DNA of 44,479 nt. Source: Thermococcus sp. GTDB lineage: Archaea; Methanobacteriota_B; Thermococci; Thermococcales; Thermococcaceae. Location of the stretch: NCBI RefSeq assembly GCF_027052235.1, contig NZ_JALUFF010000033.1, positions 1 through 44,479 of the forward strand, given 5' to 3'. Under the pieces are notes generated by a model. It searched no databases and had not been told where the DNA came from. It was given only the letters and a program-made list of their open reading frames with translations. Shown here one piece after another: positions 1 to 8,914 of the stretch. The position numbers were made by a program, and so were the translations under genes. Within the stretch, counting starts at the first letter, position 1. Each line of letters begins with the position of its first letter.

Positions 1-2
1 TC

Positions 3-173
3 AGCGATGTCCTAACTCCAGAGATGAAACTCAAGCTTGAGGTTCTCTCGACAAGAGATTACTTTCTGGACGAAATCATCTCCATCGAAAAGGTTCCTTA
101 CGAGGGCTACGTTTACGACCTCTACGTCCCCGGAGAGCACAACTTCGTCGCCGAGGGAATAATCGTCCACAAC
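3..173 (+). other. C-terminal splicing segment of intein 1 (inserted at MCM Walker B)
   Basis: The first 57 complete codons end in VAEGIIVHN, an intein block G with the terminal His-Asn pair, followed by Cys as the +1 extein residue (CIDEFDKM). Upstream, GYVYDLYVPGEHNFV matches block F. The insertion point therefore lies just before the Walker B Ile-Asp-Glu, a highly conserved spot typical for inteins. The start of this intein and any endonuclease domain are outside the window. Splicing would use Asn cyclisation and Cys+1 transesterification by the general mechanism; this is family knowledge, not tested here. Confidence 0.92.
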
Positions 174-2057
174 TGTATAGACGAGTTCGACAAGATGAGC
201 GACAGGGATAGGAGCGCCATACATGAAGCTCTTGAACAGCAGAGCTACCACTACGATTTCGAGCTTCTCCTCGCTGACGGGGGGAAGGTTAAGATAGGCG
301 AACTAGTGGATGAGCTCATCGAGAGGAACCGAGATAAGGTGATAATCGGCAAGGACACCGAGATACTGCCCGTTGACGATATCGAGCTCCTCGCCTACGA
401 CCTTGAGAAGAAGGAAATCGTAAAGGTGAAAGCCGACCGCGTGAGCAGGCACAAAGCGCCGGACAAGTTCGTAAAGCTGAAGTTCTCCAACGGCAGGGAG
501 ATAACGGTAACGCCGGAGCACCCGATAATGGTATGGGAGGACGGGAAAATCGTGGAAAAGCCCGCCGATGAGATTTTCTCCGGGGACATAGTGCTGGGTG
601 TTAGAGAGTATCCTGTTGAGATAAAGGCGGAATTCAGGAGCGTCTACAGGGACAGGAAGGAGGCGGAGGACTACCATGACTACCTGTACTCCAGGGGCAT
701 CGTGGGGAGGATAACGAAAACGGGAACAAACTTCGTGGTAAAAGAAACGGAAAGGGCACTTCCAAAAGAGCTTGTAAAGCCCCTTATGAAGGCATGTAAA
801 TCCCTCAAGCTAAAACTAACCTCGAAAGAGCGTATGCGGTTCAATCAGCCACTGGTTAAAGAGCACTACATAAAGGAAATCCTCAAAAGAATCGAGGAAA
901 GAATAGCTGAGCTGGAAAAACTTGCCGAGGAGAATCCGGAGGGTGCGTTAAGAATAATCCCAAAGACCCGTATTTACACCAGATCCGGGATAACCCACAA
1001 CAGGTTCAAGAAAATGCTGGTCAGGGGAGACGAGCAGGCAATAGAAATAGTCCGGACTCTTATAAGAGAGATGATAGACTCGGCCAGATCCCACCTTGAC
1101 GAATTCCACCGCTGGTGGAGTGCGAACGTTAATTTCCTGAGGGTGAAGAGGGTCGAGAGAATCCCGAACGACCGCTGGGAGTGGGTCTACGACGTCACCG
1201 TTGAGCCTTACCACCTTTTCGTCTCCCACGGACTTGTCCTCCACAACACGATAAGCATCTCCAAGGCCGGCATAACCGCAACCCTGAACGCGAGGACGAC
1301 GGTTATAGCCGCTGCCAATCCGAAGTTTGGCCGGTTCAACAGGCACAAGAGCCTTCCAGAACAGCTCGACCTCCCGCCCACTCTCTTGAGCCGTTTTGAC
1401 CTGATATTCCTCCTTCTCGATGAGCCCGACGAGAAGGTTGACTCCCAGATAGCGGAGCACATACTCCGGGTAAGGCGCGGTGAGGCCGAGGTTGTAACTC
1501 CGAAGATACCCTACGACCTCCTCAAGAAGTACATAGCCTACGCGAGGAAGAACGTCCACCCGGTTCTCAGCAGGGAAGCCATGGACGAGATAAAGCGCTA
1601 CTACGTCAGGATGAGGCGTGGTGCGAAGAGGGTCGGCGAGGATGAACTCCAGCCGATTCCCATAACCGCGAGACAGCTTGAGGCCCTTATAAGGCTCAGC
1701 GAGGCCCACGCTAGGATGCGCCTGAGCGAGACCGTAACCAGGGAAGATGCAAGGGCTGCAATAGCCATAATGGAGGAGATGCTGAGGACGATAGCGGTTG
1801 ACGAGGAAGGGGCGATAGATGCGGCTATTCTTGAAGTCGGGAAGAGCACGAAGAAGCTCAGCAAGATAGAGAAGCTCATCGACATAATAAAGAACCTTGA
1901 GGGCGAGGGCGAGCACGGTGCTCCCGAGGACAGGGTTCTTGAAGCTGCGAAGCAGGCCGGTCTCGGAACCGAGAAGGACATCAGGAAGCTCATAGAGGAT
2001 CTCAAGAGGGACGCGAGGATATACGAGCCGAGGGCCGGCTTTTACAGGGTGCTTTAA
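3..2057 (+). CDS. mcm: Replicative DNA helicase MCM, 3' part of an intein-containing gene (5' end outside window)
   Basis: Open reading frame runs in from the left edge. Host (extein) segments visible are codons 174-242, carrying the Walker B motif CIDEFDKM and the conserved IHEALEQQ, and 1248-2057, starting TISISKAG and containing sensor-1 (AAANPKFG), the arginine-finger region (LSRFDLIF) and a C-terminal winged-helix domain (about the last 75 residues). These are diagnostic of the AAA+ core of the hexameric MCM helicase that unwinds DNA at archaeal replication forks. Two inteins interrupt it: the tail of one up to 173 and a complete one at 243-1247. Walker A and the N-terminal DNA-binding domain lie upstream of the window. 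The upstream extein is not visible, so completeness cannot be judged. The next gene, aIF2-beta, starts 44 bases downstream on the same strand. Confidence 0.95.
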   Translation, partial: SDVLTPEMKLKLEVLSTRDYFLDEIISIEKVPYEGYVYDLYVPGEHNFVAEGIIVHNCIDEFDKMSDRDRSAIHEALEQQSYHYDFELLLADGGKVKIGELVDELIERNRDKVIIGKDTEILPVDDIELLAYDLEKKEIVKVKADRVSRHKAPDKFVKLKFSNGREITVTPEHPIMVWEDGKIVEKPADEIFSGDIVLGVREYPVEIKAEFRSVYRDRKEAEDYHDYLYSRGIVGRITKTGTNFVVKETERALPKELVKPLMKACKSLKLKLTSKERMRFNQPLVKEHYIKEILKRIEERIAELEKLAEENPEGALRIIPKTRIYTRSGITHNRFKKMLVRGDEQAIEIVRTLIREMIDSARSHLDEFHRWWSANVNFLRVKRVERIPNDRWEWVYDVTVEPYHLFVSHGLVLHNTISISKAGITATLNARTTVIAAANPKFGRFNRHKSLPEQLDLPPTLLSRFDLIFLLLDEPDEKVDSQIAEHILRVRRGEAEVVTPKIPYDLLKKYIAYARKNVHPVLSREAMDEIKRYYVRMRRGAKRVGEDELQPIPITARQLEALIRLSEAHARMRLSETVTREDARAAIAIMEEMLRTIAVDEEGAIDAAILEVGKSTKKLSKIEKLIDIIKNLEGEGEHGAPEDRVLEAAKQAGLGTEKDIRKLIEDLKRDARIYEPRAGFYRVL
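243..1247 (+). other. Intein 2 in MCM, complete, 335 aa, no recognisable LAGLIDADG motif
   Basis: Begins with Ser after IHEALEQQ (SYHYDFELLLADG, block A-like) and ends with LFVSHGLVLHN (blocks F and G) before Thr+1 (TISISKAG). Block B is clear (ITVTPEHPIMVW, about residues 85-96), followed by a block with SGDIVL. Between about residues 120 and 310 is a roughly 190-residue lysine/arginine- and glutamate-rich insert in which I cannot find a LAGLIDADG, HNH or GIY-YIG motif. It may be a decayed or unusual homing endonuclease region. Both splice junctions keep functional residues (Ser1, His-Asn, Thr+1), so splicing is expected. The reading frame is intact. Confidence 0.9.
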
Positions 2058-2101
2058 CAAAGGTTATAAAGCGTCGTGAAGAGTAGGGAGGGGTGAGAGG
2101 A

Positions 2102-2527
2102 ATGAGCGAGACAGACTTTTACGACTTCGAAAAGCTCCTCGATAAGGCTTACGAGGAACTCCCCGAGAACGTGAAGTCCCACAGGTCGCGTTTCGAGGTT
2201 CCAGCCGCTGTGGTGACAATAGCCGGAAACAGAACTATAATAGAGAACTTCGTTGACATAGCCGAGGCCATGAACCGCGACCCCAACCACCTCCTCAAGT
2301 TCCTGCTCAGGGAAGTGGCGACCGCCGGAACCCTTGAGGGCAGGAGGGCCATACTGCAGGGTCGCTTCACACCTTACCTCATAGCCAACAAGCTCAAGAA
2401 GTACCTCAAGGAGTTCGTCATCTGTCCAGTCTGCGGTTCACCGGACACGAAGATTATCAAGAAGGGACGCTTCCACTTCCTCAAGTGCGAGGCCTGTGGA
2501 GCCGAGACGCCCATCGCACACCTCTGA
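2102..2527 (+). CDS. eif2b: Translation initiation factor IF-2 subunit beta (aIF2-beta)
   Basis: 141 aa, the usual length for archaeal aIF2-beta. The core alpha-beta domain is followed by a C-terminal zinc ribbon with four cysteines (CPVCGSPDT ... CEACGAETP). As part of the heterotrimeric aIF2 it helps deliver Met-tRNAi to the small ribosomal subunit. I prefer ATG 2102 because a strong GGAGGGGTGAG site lies 5-6 bases upstream. An in-frame GTG at 2093 sits inside that site. A TATA element (TTATAAA, 2064-2070) would, at the usual spacing, put the transcript start near 2093, so a leaderless GTG start (3 residues longer) cannot be fully excluded. Follows mcm directly and may also be co-transcribed with it. 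Confidence 0.95.
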   Translation: MSETDFYDFEKLLDKAYEELPENVKSHRSRFEVPAAVVTIAGNRTIIENFVDIAEAMNRDPNHLLKFLLREVATAGTLEGRRAILQGRFTPYLIANKLKKYLKEFVICPVCGSPDTKIIKKGRFHFLKCEACGAETPIAHL

Positions 2528-2550
2528 ACTTTTCTTCATTTTTATGCCTT
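2528..2550 (+). terminator. T-rich termination tract after aIF2-beta
   Basis: After the stop codon the plus strand reads ACTTTTCTTCATTTTTATGCC. No stable hairpin is visible. U-rich tracts of this type are the usual intrinsic and FttA-assisted termination sites in Thermococcales. Confidence 0.5.
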
Positions 2551-2573
2551 TAGGGCAATCTAACTCCGGAAAA

Positions 2574-2590
2574 CCCTTTTAAACTTTACA
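2574..2590 (+). promoter_or_regulatory. Promoter of the methylmalonyl-CoA decarboxylase operon
   Basis: AACCCTTTTAAACTTTA has a TATA core (TTTTAAAC, centre about 2580) with upstream purine/A-rich BRE-like bases. At about 26 bases spacing transcription would start near 2606, leaving a leader of about 20 bases that contains the GGGGG ribosome binding site before ATG 2627. Confidence 0.6.
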
Positions 2591-2626
2591 AACTACAAGA
2601 CCCAGCAACCAAACGGGGGCGTTCTC

Positions 2627-4195
2627 ATGAGCATGGAGGAAAAACTTAGGGAGCTTTACGAAAAGAGGGAGAAGATTCTGCAAATGGGTGGCGAGAAAGC
2701 CATCGAGAAACAGCACTCCAAGGGAAAACTCACCGCCCGCGAGAGGATTGAAAAGCTCCTCGACCCCGGGAGCTTCGTGGAGATTGGGATGTTCGTCAAG
2801 CACAGAAACACGGACTTCGGTCTGGACAAGAAGGAGTTGCCGGCTGATGGCGTAATAACCGGCTACGGAACGATTGATGGAAGGCTAGTCTTCGTCTATG
2901 CCCAAGATTTCACCGTCATGGGCGGTTCCCTCGGCGAGATGCATGCGGCGAAGATAAAGCGCATAATGGAGCTCGCACTTGAAGCGGGAGCACCGGTAAT
3001 AGGTCTCAACGACTCGGGAGGAGCGAGAATCCAGGAGGGAGTTGACTCCCTCAAGGGCTACGGCGAGATTTTCAAGATGAACACCGTTTTGAGCGGTGTT
3101 GTTCCGCAGATAACCGCCATCATGGGACCCTGTGCCGGAGGAGCGGTTTACAGCCCGGCAATCGGGGATTTCATCCTTATGGTGGACAGCCAGTCAAGCT
3201 TCATGTTCATCACGGGCCCACAGGTAGTCAAGGCCGTCACGGGCGTTGAAGTTACGCCGGTTCAGCTTGGAGGGGCCATGGTTCACGCCCAGAAGAGCGG
3301 ACAGGCCCACCTCATAGGGAAGAGCGACGAGGAGGTTCTGGCCCTCATAAGGAAGCTCCTAAGCTACCTCTCGTCCAACAACATGGAGAAGCCACCGAGG
3401 GTCAAGACCAACGACCTACCCTTCAGGAAGAGCGAGAGGCTCTACTCCATAGTCCCGGACGACCCTAACAAGCCCTACGACGTCAGGGAGGTCATCTATG
3501 AAATAGTCGACAGGGACGAGAACGGCAATCCGGATTTCCTTGAGATTCTCCCGTACTTCGCTCCCAACGCGGTCGTTGGCTTCGCCAGGATGAACGGCCA
3601 GACCGTTGGAATAGTCGCGAACAACCCCAAGTACTTCGCCGGAGTTCTAGACATAGACTCAAGCGACAAGATAGCGCGCTTCGTTAGAACCTGCGACGCC
3701 TTTAACATACCGATAGTTACGCTCGTGGACGTTCCCGGCTACCTTCCGGGAACCGACCAGGAGTACAGGGGAATAATCAGGCACGGTGCCAAGGTTCTCT
3801 ACGCCTACGCGGAAGCCACCGTCCCGATGGTTACCGTCATCCTCAGGAAGGCCTACGGAGGGGCCTATCTCGCGATGGGAAGCAAGCACCTCGGTGCCGA
3901 CTTAGTCTACGCGTGGCCCACAGCGGAGATAGCCGTCATGGGCCCGGAGGGAGCCGCGAACATAATATTCCGCAAGGAGATAGCTCAAGCTGAGAACCCC
4001 GAGGAGTACAGGCAACAGAAGATTAAGGAGTACCGCGACAAGTTCGCCAACCCCTACGTGGCGGCATCGAGAGGCTACATAGACGATGTAATAGACCCTG
4101 CTGAGACGAGGGCGAAGATAATCATGTCGCTTGAAGCACTTGAAAGCAAGCGCGTTAAGCTTCCGCCCAAGAAGCACGGCAACATACCCCTGTGA
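2627..4195 (+). CDS. mmdA: Methylmalonyl-CoA decarboxylase alpha subunit (biotin-dependent carboxyltransferase)
   Basis: 522 aa, full length for the carboxyltransferase family shared by MmdA and propionyl-CoA carboxylase beta. Visible hallmarks are GGARIQEGV in the N-terminal crotonase-like half, the oxyanion-hole glycines in [12 protein letters not shown], and [11 protein letters not shown] and [11 protein letters not shown] in the C-terminal half. It transfers carboxylate from (S)-methylmalonyl-CoA to carrier-bound biotin. Adjacency to OadG-like, biotin carrier and Na+-pump beta genes favours the decarboxylase complex over an acyl-CoA carboxylase, since no biotin carboxylase gene is present here. 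ATG 2633 is an alternative start two codons in. Confidence 0.92.
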   Translation: MSMEEKLRELYEKREKILQMGGEKAIEKQHSKGKLTARERIEKLLDPGSFVEIGMFVKHRNTDFGLDKKELPADGVITGYGTIDGRLVFVYAQDFTVMGGSLGEMHAAKIKRIMELALEAGAPVIGLNDSGGARIQEGVDSLKGYGEIFKMNTVLSGVVPQITAIMGPCAGGAVYSPAIGDFILMVDSQSSFMFITGPQVVKAVTGVEVTPVQLGGAMVHAQKSGQAHLIGKSDEEVLALIRKLLSYLSSNNMEKPPRVKTNDLPFRKSERLYSIVPDDPNKPYDVREVIYEIVDRDENGNPDFLEILPYFAPNAVVGFARMNGQTVGIVANNPKYFAGVLDIDSSDKIARFVRTCDAFNIPIVTLVDVPGYLPGTDQEYRGIIRHGAKVLYAYAEATVPMVTVILRKAYGGAYLAMGSKHLGADLVYAWPTAEIAVMGPEGAANIIFRKEIAQAENPEEYRQQKIKEYRDKFANPYVAASRGYIDDVIDPAETRAKIIMSLEALESKRVKLPPKKHGNIPL

Positions 4196-4204
4196 GGTGG
4201 GAAA

Positions 4205-4588
4205 ATGGACATGACGCAGCTCATCGAAGGTGGCTGGATAACCGTCATAGGTGTCACAGTCGTCTTTACGATACTCGGCATACTGGCACTAGTCCTCTAC
4301 TTCGTCGGCTGGCTCGAAAGGAGACTGGTTGAGAGGGAGGGGAAAGCCCTTCCGGCCCCAACTCCAACTCCTTCGCCCTCTCCCCCCAAAGAGGAAGCCA
4401 AGCCTGAAATATCTCCAAGGGAGCTGGCCATAATCACCTCGGCCGTTCTGGCTTACCTCGCCAAGAAGGCCGAGCAGTTGAGACCCCTCCCGTTCAGGAG
4501 GAAGGTTTCCGATGCCTGGCGTCTCTACGGCCTTGAGGGCCAGATGGAAGAAACCGAGAACTTCAACTACGAGATAGGGAAGTGGTGA
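4205..4588 (+). CDS. OadG-family small membrane subunit of Na+-pumping decarboxylase
   Basis: 127 aa. One N-terminal transmembrane helix (about residues 10-35, WITVIGVTVVFTILGILALV) is followed by a Pro-rich linker (PAPTPTPSPSPP, about residues 49-60) and a soluble tail. This architecture is that of the gamma/delta subunit of oxaloacetate and methylmalonyl-CoA decarboxylases, which tethers the carboxyltransferase to the membrane beta subunit. Starts 9 bases after mmdA with a GAGGTGG site and ends overlapping the start region of the biotin carrier gene, so translational coupling is likely. Assignment rests on architecture plus operon context. Confidence 0.85.
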   Translation: MDMTQLIEGGWITVIGVTVVFTILGILALVLYFVGWLERRLVEREGKALPAPTPTPSPSPPKEEAKPEISPRELAIITSAVLAYLAKKAEQLRPLPFRRKVSDAWRLYGLEGQMEETENFNYEIGKW

Positions 4589-4590
4589 AG

Positions 4591-5058
4591 ATGAAGGTCA
4601 GGGTCATCGTTGATGGTGTTGAGTACGATGTTGATGTTGAGGAACTCCCCGGAGGAAAGTTCAGGGTGAGCTTTGAGGGAAAGACCTACGAGGTAAAGGC
4701 TGAAGGGCTCGGGATAGACTTCGGAGCGCTCGCGGGTGCTTCCCAGAGTGTCCAGAGCGCACCGGTAGTTAGCGCGCCCGCTCCAGCTCCTTCTCCTCAG
4801 GTTTCTGCTCCTGCTCCCGTGGAGGGGCCTTCGGTTTCGGCTGGGGAGGGTCTTGTTACTGCCCCGATGCCTGGGAAGGTTTTGAGGGTTCTTGTTAGGG
4901 AGGGTGAGAGCGTTAAAACCGGTCAGGGTTTGCTTGTTTTAGAGGCAATGAAGATGGAGAATGAGATTCCAGCACCGAGGGATGGTGTTGTGAGGAAAAT
5001 CTACGTTAAGGAAGGCGACACCGTGAACACCGGCGACCCACTAATAGAAATCGGGTGA
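4591..5058 (+). CDS. mmdC: Biotin carboxyl carrier protein of the decarboxylase complex
   Basis: 155 aa. N-terminal domain with VIVDGVEYDVDVEE, then an Ala/Pro-rich flexible linker (about residues 60-85), then a biotinyl/lipoyl domain with the biotinylation motif EAMKMEN; its central Lys is the biotin attachment site. It shuttles CO2 from the carboxyltransferase to the membrane decarboxylase. The linker and biotin domain between about 4780 and 4930 use noticeably more T-ending codons (GTT, GCT, CCT) than the flanking genes. I chose ATG 4591; GTG codons at 4582 and 4585 in the same frame overlap the end of the OadG gene and are possible alternatives. Confidence 0.92.
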   Translation: MKVRVIVDGVEYDVDVEELPGGKFRVSFEGKTYEVKAEGLGIDFGALAGASQSVQSAPVVSAPAPAPSPQVSAPAPVEGPSVSAGEGLVTAPMPGKVLRVLVREGESVKTGQGLLVLEAMKMENEIPAPRDGVVRKIYVKEGDTVNTGDPLIEIG

Positions 5059-6257
5059 TGGCCATGACGAGCTTCATAGACTTCATCAACACCCTCGGCT
5101 TCCTCCACCTCACGGTGGGGAACGTCATCATGATAGTCATAGGCCTCACCCTGGTCTACCTCGCCATAAGGTATGAGATGGAGCCCCTGCTCCTCCTTCC
5201 AATAGGCATCACCGCCGTTCTAGTAAACCTCCCGCTCAACGGGATAGCCAACTGGCCGGTGGCGGTGAACCTGCCCGAGAACGTCAGCGACAGCATATTC
5301 AAGACGATAGCTTATATGAACCAGCACTACGGAGAACCGGGCCTTCTAGACCTGGTTTACTACCTCCTCGTGAAGACGGAGGTTGTCCCCCTGCTCATCT
5401 TCTTCGGCCTTGGAGCGATGACCGACTTCGGACCGATGATAGCGGATCCAAAGACGGCCCTCCTTGGAGCTGCAGCACAGATAGGTGTCTTCGTGGCGAT
5501 GCTGACTGCTCTAGCCTTGGGCTTCAACCTCCACCAGTCGGCCTCGATAGGAATCATCGGCGGAGCCGACGGACCGACGACGATTTACCTGACGACGAAG
5601 CTGGCCCCGGAGATACTTGCAGCTACGGCGGTTGCAGCGTACAGCTACATGAGCCTCGTCCCGATAATCCAGCCACCGATAATCAAGGCCCTCACAAGCC
5701 CGGAGGAAAGGAGGATCAGGATGAAACAGCTCAGACCGGTTTCAAAGCGCGAGAAGATACTCTTCCCGATAATCACCATGATAGTCATCGGCCTGCTCGT
5801 TCCAAGCGCGGCCCCGCTTATAGGCATGCTCATGATAGGGAACCTTTTCCGCGAGAGCGGTGTCGTCCAGAGGCTCAGCAAGGCAGCACAGGAGGAGCTG
5901 ATGAACATAGTCACGATATTCCTCGGCCTTGGCGTCGGCTCAACCATGCGTGCTGAAAGCTTCCTCACGGCGCAGACGCTGGAAATCCTTGGGCTCGGTG
6001 TCGTTGCCTTTGCCAGCGCCACAGCGGGGGGAGTCCTCTTCGGAAAGCTCATGAGCAAGCTCTCGGGAGGAAAGATAAACCCGATGATAGGAGCAGCCGG
6101 AGTTTCAGCGGTTCCAATGTCGGCTAGAGTGGTTCAGAGAATAGCGACCGAAGAAGACCCGGGCAACTTCATCCTTATGCACGCGATGGGCCCGAACGTT
6201 GCAGGGGTTATAGGAACGGCCGTCGTGGCAGGTGTTTTCCTGGCCCTTCTGGGCTGA
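5058..6257 (+). CDS. mmdB: Na+-translocating decarboxylase beta subunit
   Basis: 399 aa, a polytopic membrane protein of about the usual length for OadB/MmdB/GcdB. The family signature GGADGPTTIYLT is present at about residues 172-183; its Asp is the conserved residue implicated in Na+ and proton coupling in this family. It decarboxylates carboxybiotin and exports Na+, giving a sodium gradient that Thermococcales can use through their Na+-coupled systems. Start ATG 5058 overlaps the previous stop (TGATG), a standard translational-coupling arrangement; ATG 5064 is a close alternative. It is the last gene of the four-gene operon and is convergent with fttA, 28 bases away. Confidence 0.93.
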   Translation: MAMTSFIDFINTLGFLHLTVGNVIMIVIGLTLVYLAIRYEMEPLLLLPIGITAVLVNLPLNGIANWPVAVNLPENVSDSIFKTIAYMNQHYGEPGLLDLVYYLLVKTEVVPLLIFFGLGAMTDFGPMIADPKTALLGAAAQIGVFVAMLTALALGFNLHQSASIGIIGGADGPTTIYLTTKLAPEILAATAVAAYSYMSLVPIIQPPIIKALTSPEERRIRMKQLRPVSKREKILFPIITMIVIGLLVPSAAPLIGMLMIGNLFRESGVVQRLSKAAQEELMNIVTIFLGLGVGSTMRAESFLTAQTLEILGLGVVAFASATAGGVLFGKLMSKLSGGKINPMIGAAGVSAVPMSARVVQRIATEEDPGNFILMHAMGPNVAGVIGTAVVAGVFLALLG

Positions 6258-6285
6258 TGCCCTTCTTTTAAAATTTGGGAAAGGC

Positions 6286-8238
6286 TCACTTGAGCCTTAT
6301 AGCATCGAGGTTGTTCGGTGCGCGGGTTGAGACGCCGAACTTTCTGTGTATGCTCGTCGAGAGGTCGAGGCACTTGTGGGATTCGCCGTGGACGGTTATT
6401 ATGCGCTCCGGCCTCGGTCTGACGCGGGCAACGTAGCTTATCAGCTCCCTCCTGTCGGCGTGACCGGAGAAGCCGTCTATAGTGTGCACTTCCATATTGA
6501 CGTTGACTACTTCTGTTCTGCCGTCCTCGCCAACTAGGGGTATCTCCCTAAGGCCCCTCTGAACCTGCCTTCCGAGGGTCCCCTCTGCTTGGTAGCTCAC
6601 GAAGATAATGCTGTTCTTCGGATCCGAGGCGAGCTGCTTGAAGTACTCGACGCTCGGCCCGCCGACGAGCATACCTGAGGTGGCTATTATTATCGCCGGC
6701 TCACCGCTGTCTATTATGTCCAGCCTCTCGCGGGAGTTGGCTACGGGCCTGAAAACAGGGTTCAGGAAGGGGTTGTAACCCTCGTGGAGTATCTGCTCAC
6801 GAAGATTCTTACTGAGGTACTCCGGATAGGCCGTGTGTATGGCGGTCGCCTCCCATATCATACCGTCAAGGTATATCGGAACGTCTATTCCTCCGACTCT
6901 GGCGTACTCTTCGAGAACCATCATTATCTCCTGCGCCCTTCCGACGGCCATGGCCGGTATGAGCACCTTTCCACCGCGCTTTATCGTCTGGTGGATTATC
7001 TCTATGAGCTTCTTCTCGGCCTCATCGCGGGGCATCTGGTAGTCGTTGCTCCCACCGTAGGTGGACTCCATAACGAGGGTCTCAAGCCTCGGGAACCTGC
7101 TGACGGCAGGCTCGAAGAGTCTCGTGGGGATGAACTTGAAGTCACCGGTTATGGCTATGTTGTGGAGCCCGTTGCCGATGTGGAGGTGAACTATCGAGGA
7201 ACCGAGTATGTGGCCGGCGTTGTGGAGGGTGAGCCTTATGTCTGGTGCTATGTCCCTCACCTCCCCGTAGTCGAGGGTTATTGTGTGCTTTATGACCTCC
7301 TTGATGTCCCTTGGTCTATACAAGGGCTCGACGCCGTTCATCTTCTGGATGTCAATGAAGTCCTGCTGGAGGAGAACCATTAAATCCCTCGTGGGCGGGG
7401 TGGTGTATATCGGGCCGTCGAAGAGCTTGTAGCGGAAGAGGTAGGGGAGCATGCCGCTGTGGTCGAGGTGGGCGTGGGTGATTATTATGGCATCGAGGAG
7501 GCCCTCGTCGAGGACGTAGCGGAACTCAGGGGCATCGAAGTGGGGGAAGGCCTTGAGCGGATCCTTCAGGGTCGCTATGTTGACACCGAAGTCCACCAGA
7601 ACGTAGCTCTCATCGGTTTGGACGAGGAGGGAGCTCCTTCCAACCTCGCGGAAGCCCCCGAGGCCTGTTATCCTTATCCACCTGCTCTTGTATTCGGACT
7701 TCCTGTAGATGTTCCTCCCGACCTGTCTGAGGAACTTCCTCCTGTCCCTGCTCTCGTTCTGGAGAATCTGCCTTATCGAGTATATCGTCTGGCTCTGGAG
7801 CGGTGGCGTTCTCACTGGCCTCGGCGCCCAGTGAACCCTCTGGGTTATCAGGCGGAGCGTTTCCCCGTTCTTTCCTATAACGAGGCCGGGCTTCTTGGCC
7901 TCTATTATGACCTCACCGACGGAAGGGTCAAAGCTTATGTTGGTTATCTCCGCCTCGGCCGGGACTATCTCCTTTATCATCTCCTCGGCCTTCTCCGGCG
8001 GGATTAGGATGTCCGGGTCGGGGCGCACGCTGATGCGCTTCTTCAGGACTTTTGCGAGGTTCCTTATCAGGTCGCCGTCCCTCATGAGGACTTCAGGGTT
8101 CTTGGTGTATATCACCAGCTCCGGCCCCTCGAACTCTATCTCGGTTATCTTCGCGTTTGGTGGAACCATCTGGCTGATTACTTCCCTTATCTCCTTGAGT
8201 ATGTCGTCAACGTAAGTTTCCCTTTTGATCAACTCCAT
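6286..8238 (-). CDS. fttA: FttA/aCPSF1, KH-domain beta-CASP ribonuclease and transcription termination factor
   Basis: 650 aa. N-terminal KH-like domains (second one with VIGKNGETLRL, about residues 120-130), then a metallo-beta-lactamase fold with THAHLDHSGMLPYL, MESTYGGSN and a beta-CASP insert, ending with SGHADRRELI and VHGESH zinc ligands. This is the archaeal CPSF73-like nuclease shown in Thermococcus and Methanococcus to terminate transcription at U-rich sites. The start is taken as ATG 8238; GTG 8241 and TTG 8250 are in-frame but overlap the proteasome gene. It follows psmB by 4 bases on the same strand, so the two are probably one transcript coupling RNA and protein turnover functions. 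Confidence 0.95.
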   Translation of the reverse strand: MELIKRETYVDDILKEIREVISQMVPPNAKITEIEFEGPELVIYTKNPEVLMRDGDLIRNLAKVLKKRISVRPDPDILIPPEKAEEMIKEIVPAEAEITNISFDPSVGEVIIEAKKPGLVIGKNGETLRLITQRVHWAPRPVRTPPLQSQTIYSIRQILQNESRDRRKFLRQVGRNIYRKSEYKSRWIRITGLGGFREVGRSSLLVQTDESYVLVDFGVNIATLKDPLKAFPHFDAPEFRYVLDEGLLDAIIITHAHLDHSGMLPYLFRYKLFDGPIYTTPPTRDLMVLLQQDFIDIQKMNGVEPLYRPRDIKEVIKHTITLDYGEVRDIAPDIRLTLHNAGHILGSSIVHLHIGNGLHNIAITGDFKFIPTRLFEPAVSRFPRLETLVMESTYGGSNDYQMPRDEAEKKLIEIIHQTIKRGGKVLIPAMAVGRAQEIMMVLEEYARVGGIDVPIYLDGMIWEATAIHTAYPEYLSKNLREQILHEGYNPFLNPVFRPVANSRERLDIIDSGEPAIIIATSGMLVGGPSVEYFKQLASDPKNSIIFVSYQAEGTLGRQVQRGLREIPLVGEDGRTEVVNVNMEVHTIDGFSGHADRRELISYVARVRPRPERIITVHGESHKCLDLSTSIHRKFGVSTRAPNNLDAIRLK

Positions 8239-8242
8239 CACC

Positions 8243-8854
8243 TCACTCAAGAAAAGCTCTGAGCTCTTCCTCGCTCCACTCGCGATAGCCTTCTTTGGTT
8301 ATGGTAACGAGGGTAACGCCACCTCCGGTGAAGACGTCCCTCCTAGTTGCGACCTTAATTGCCTTGAGGGCGAGCTTAATCCCACCATCGACAGAGAGGT
8401 CATCACGGTAGTTCTCCTCAAGTATAGAGAAGGCGAACTCCATGCCCGAGCCGGCAGCGGTGAACCTGTCCGCGGTTACGCCACCGGCGGAGTCTATTGA
8501 GTACAGCCCGGGCTTCTCGTCGTAGCCACCAACGAGAAACCATGCGTAGTAAGCGTAACCCCTACCACCGTGAAGCACGTTGGCCGTCAGCGTCGCAAGG
8601 GCCTTAACGGACATCTCCTTCCCGACCCTTGCCCTGTAAAGCCTAGCCTCCGCCCTGAGACGTCTGACCAGGCCAAGTATGTCCCCAACGCTTCCGGCCC
8701 CGGCCAGTGCCAGGTGCTCGTCTATCTGGAATATCTTCGTGACGTTCTCCGAGAGCACCATGTTGCCGAGAGATGCCCTCCTGTCCGCCGCTAGGACTAC
8801 GCCGTCCTTACAAACGATGCCAACGGTTGTTGTGCCCTTTAGGCCCTCAGTCAA
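8243..8854 (-). CDS. psmB: Proteasome beta subunit (Ntn hydrolase)
   Basis: 203 aa. A seven-residue propeptide ending in Gly is followed by [17 protein letters not shown]. Mature Thr1 (residue 8), Asp17 (residue 24) and Lys33 (residue 40) are all present, so this is a catalytically competent 20S core beta subunit. No ATG is available; the first start codon in the open frame is TTG 8854, preceded by AGGGGTG at a 6-base spacing, and it gives exactly the expected short propeptide. Thermococcales usually have two beta subunits; I cannot tell which paralogue this is from the sequence alone. First gene of a probable operon with fttA. Confidence 0.95.
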   Translation of the reverse strand: MTEGLKGTTTVGIVCKDGVVLAADRRASLGNMVLSENVTKIFQIDEHLALAGAGSVGDILGLVRRLRAEARLYRARVGKEMSVKALATLTANVLHGGRGYAYYAWFLVGGYDEKPGLYSIDSAGGVTADRFTAAGSGMEFAFSILEENYRDDLSVDGGIKLALKAIKVATRRDVFTGGGVTLVTITKEGYREWSEEELRAFLE

Positions 8855-8914
8855 CTACAACACCCCTGGATTTGGTTTTAGAACAGAAGAATTCCTACAA
8901 ACCGCTTGGGGAAA

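Noticed and set aside
948-2060. 370-codon minus-strand open frame opposite MCM
   Set aside because: Antisense shadow of a high-GC3 gene; the plus strand has clear MCM motifs and the minus product has no recognisable domain.
6784-7383. 199-codon plus-strand frame opposite fttA
   Set aside because: Antisense shadow; fttA motifs cover the region and no ribosome binding site or promoter precedes the frame.
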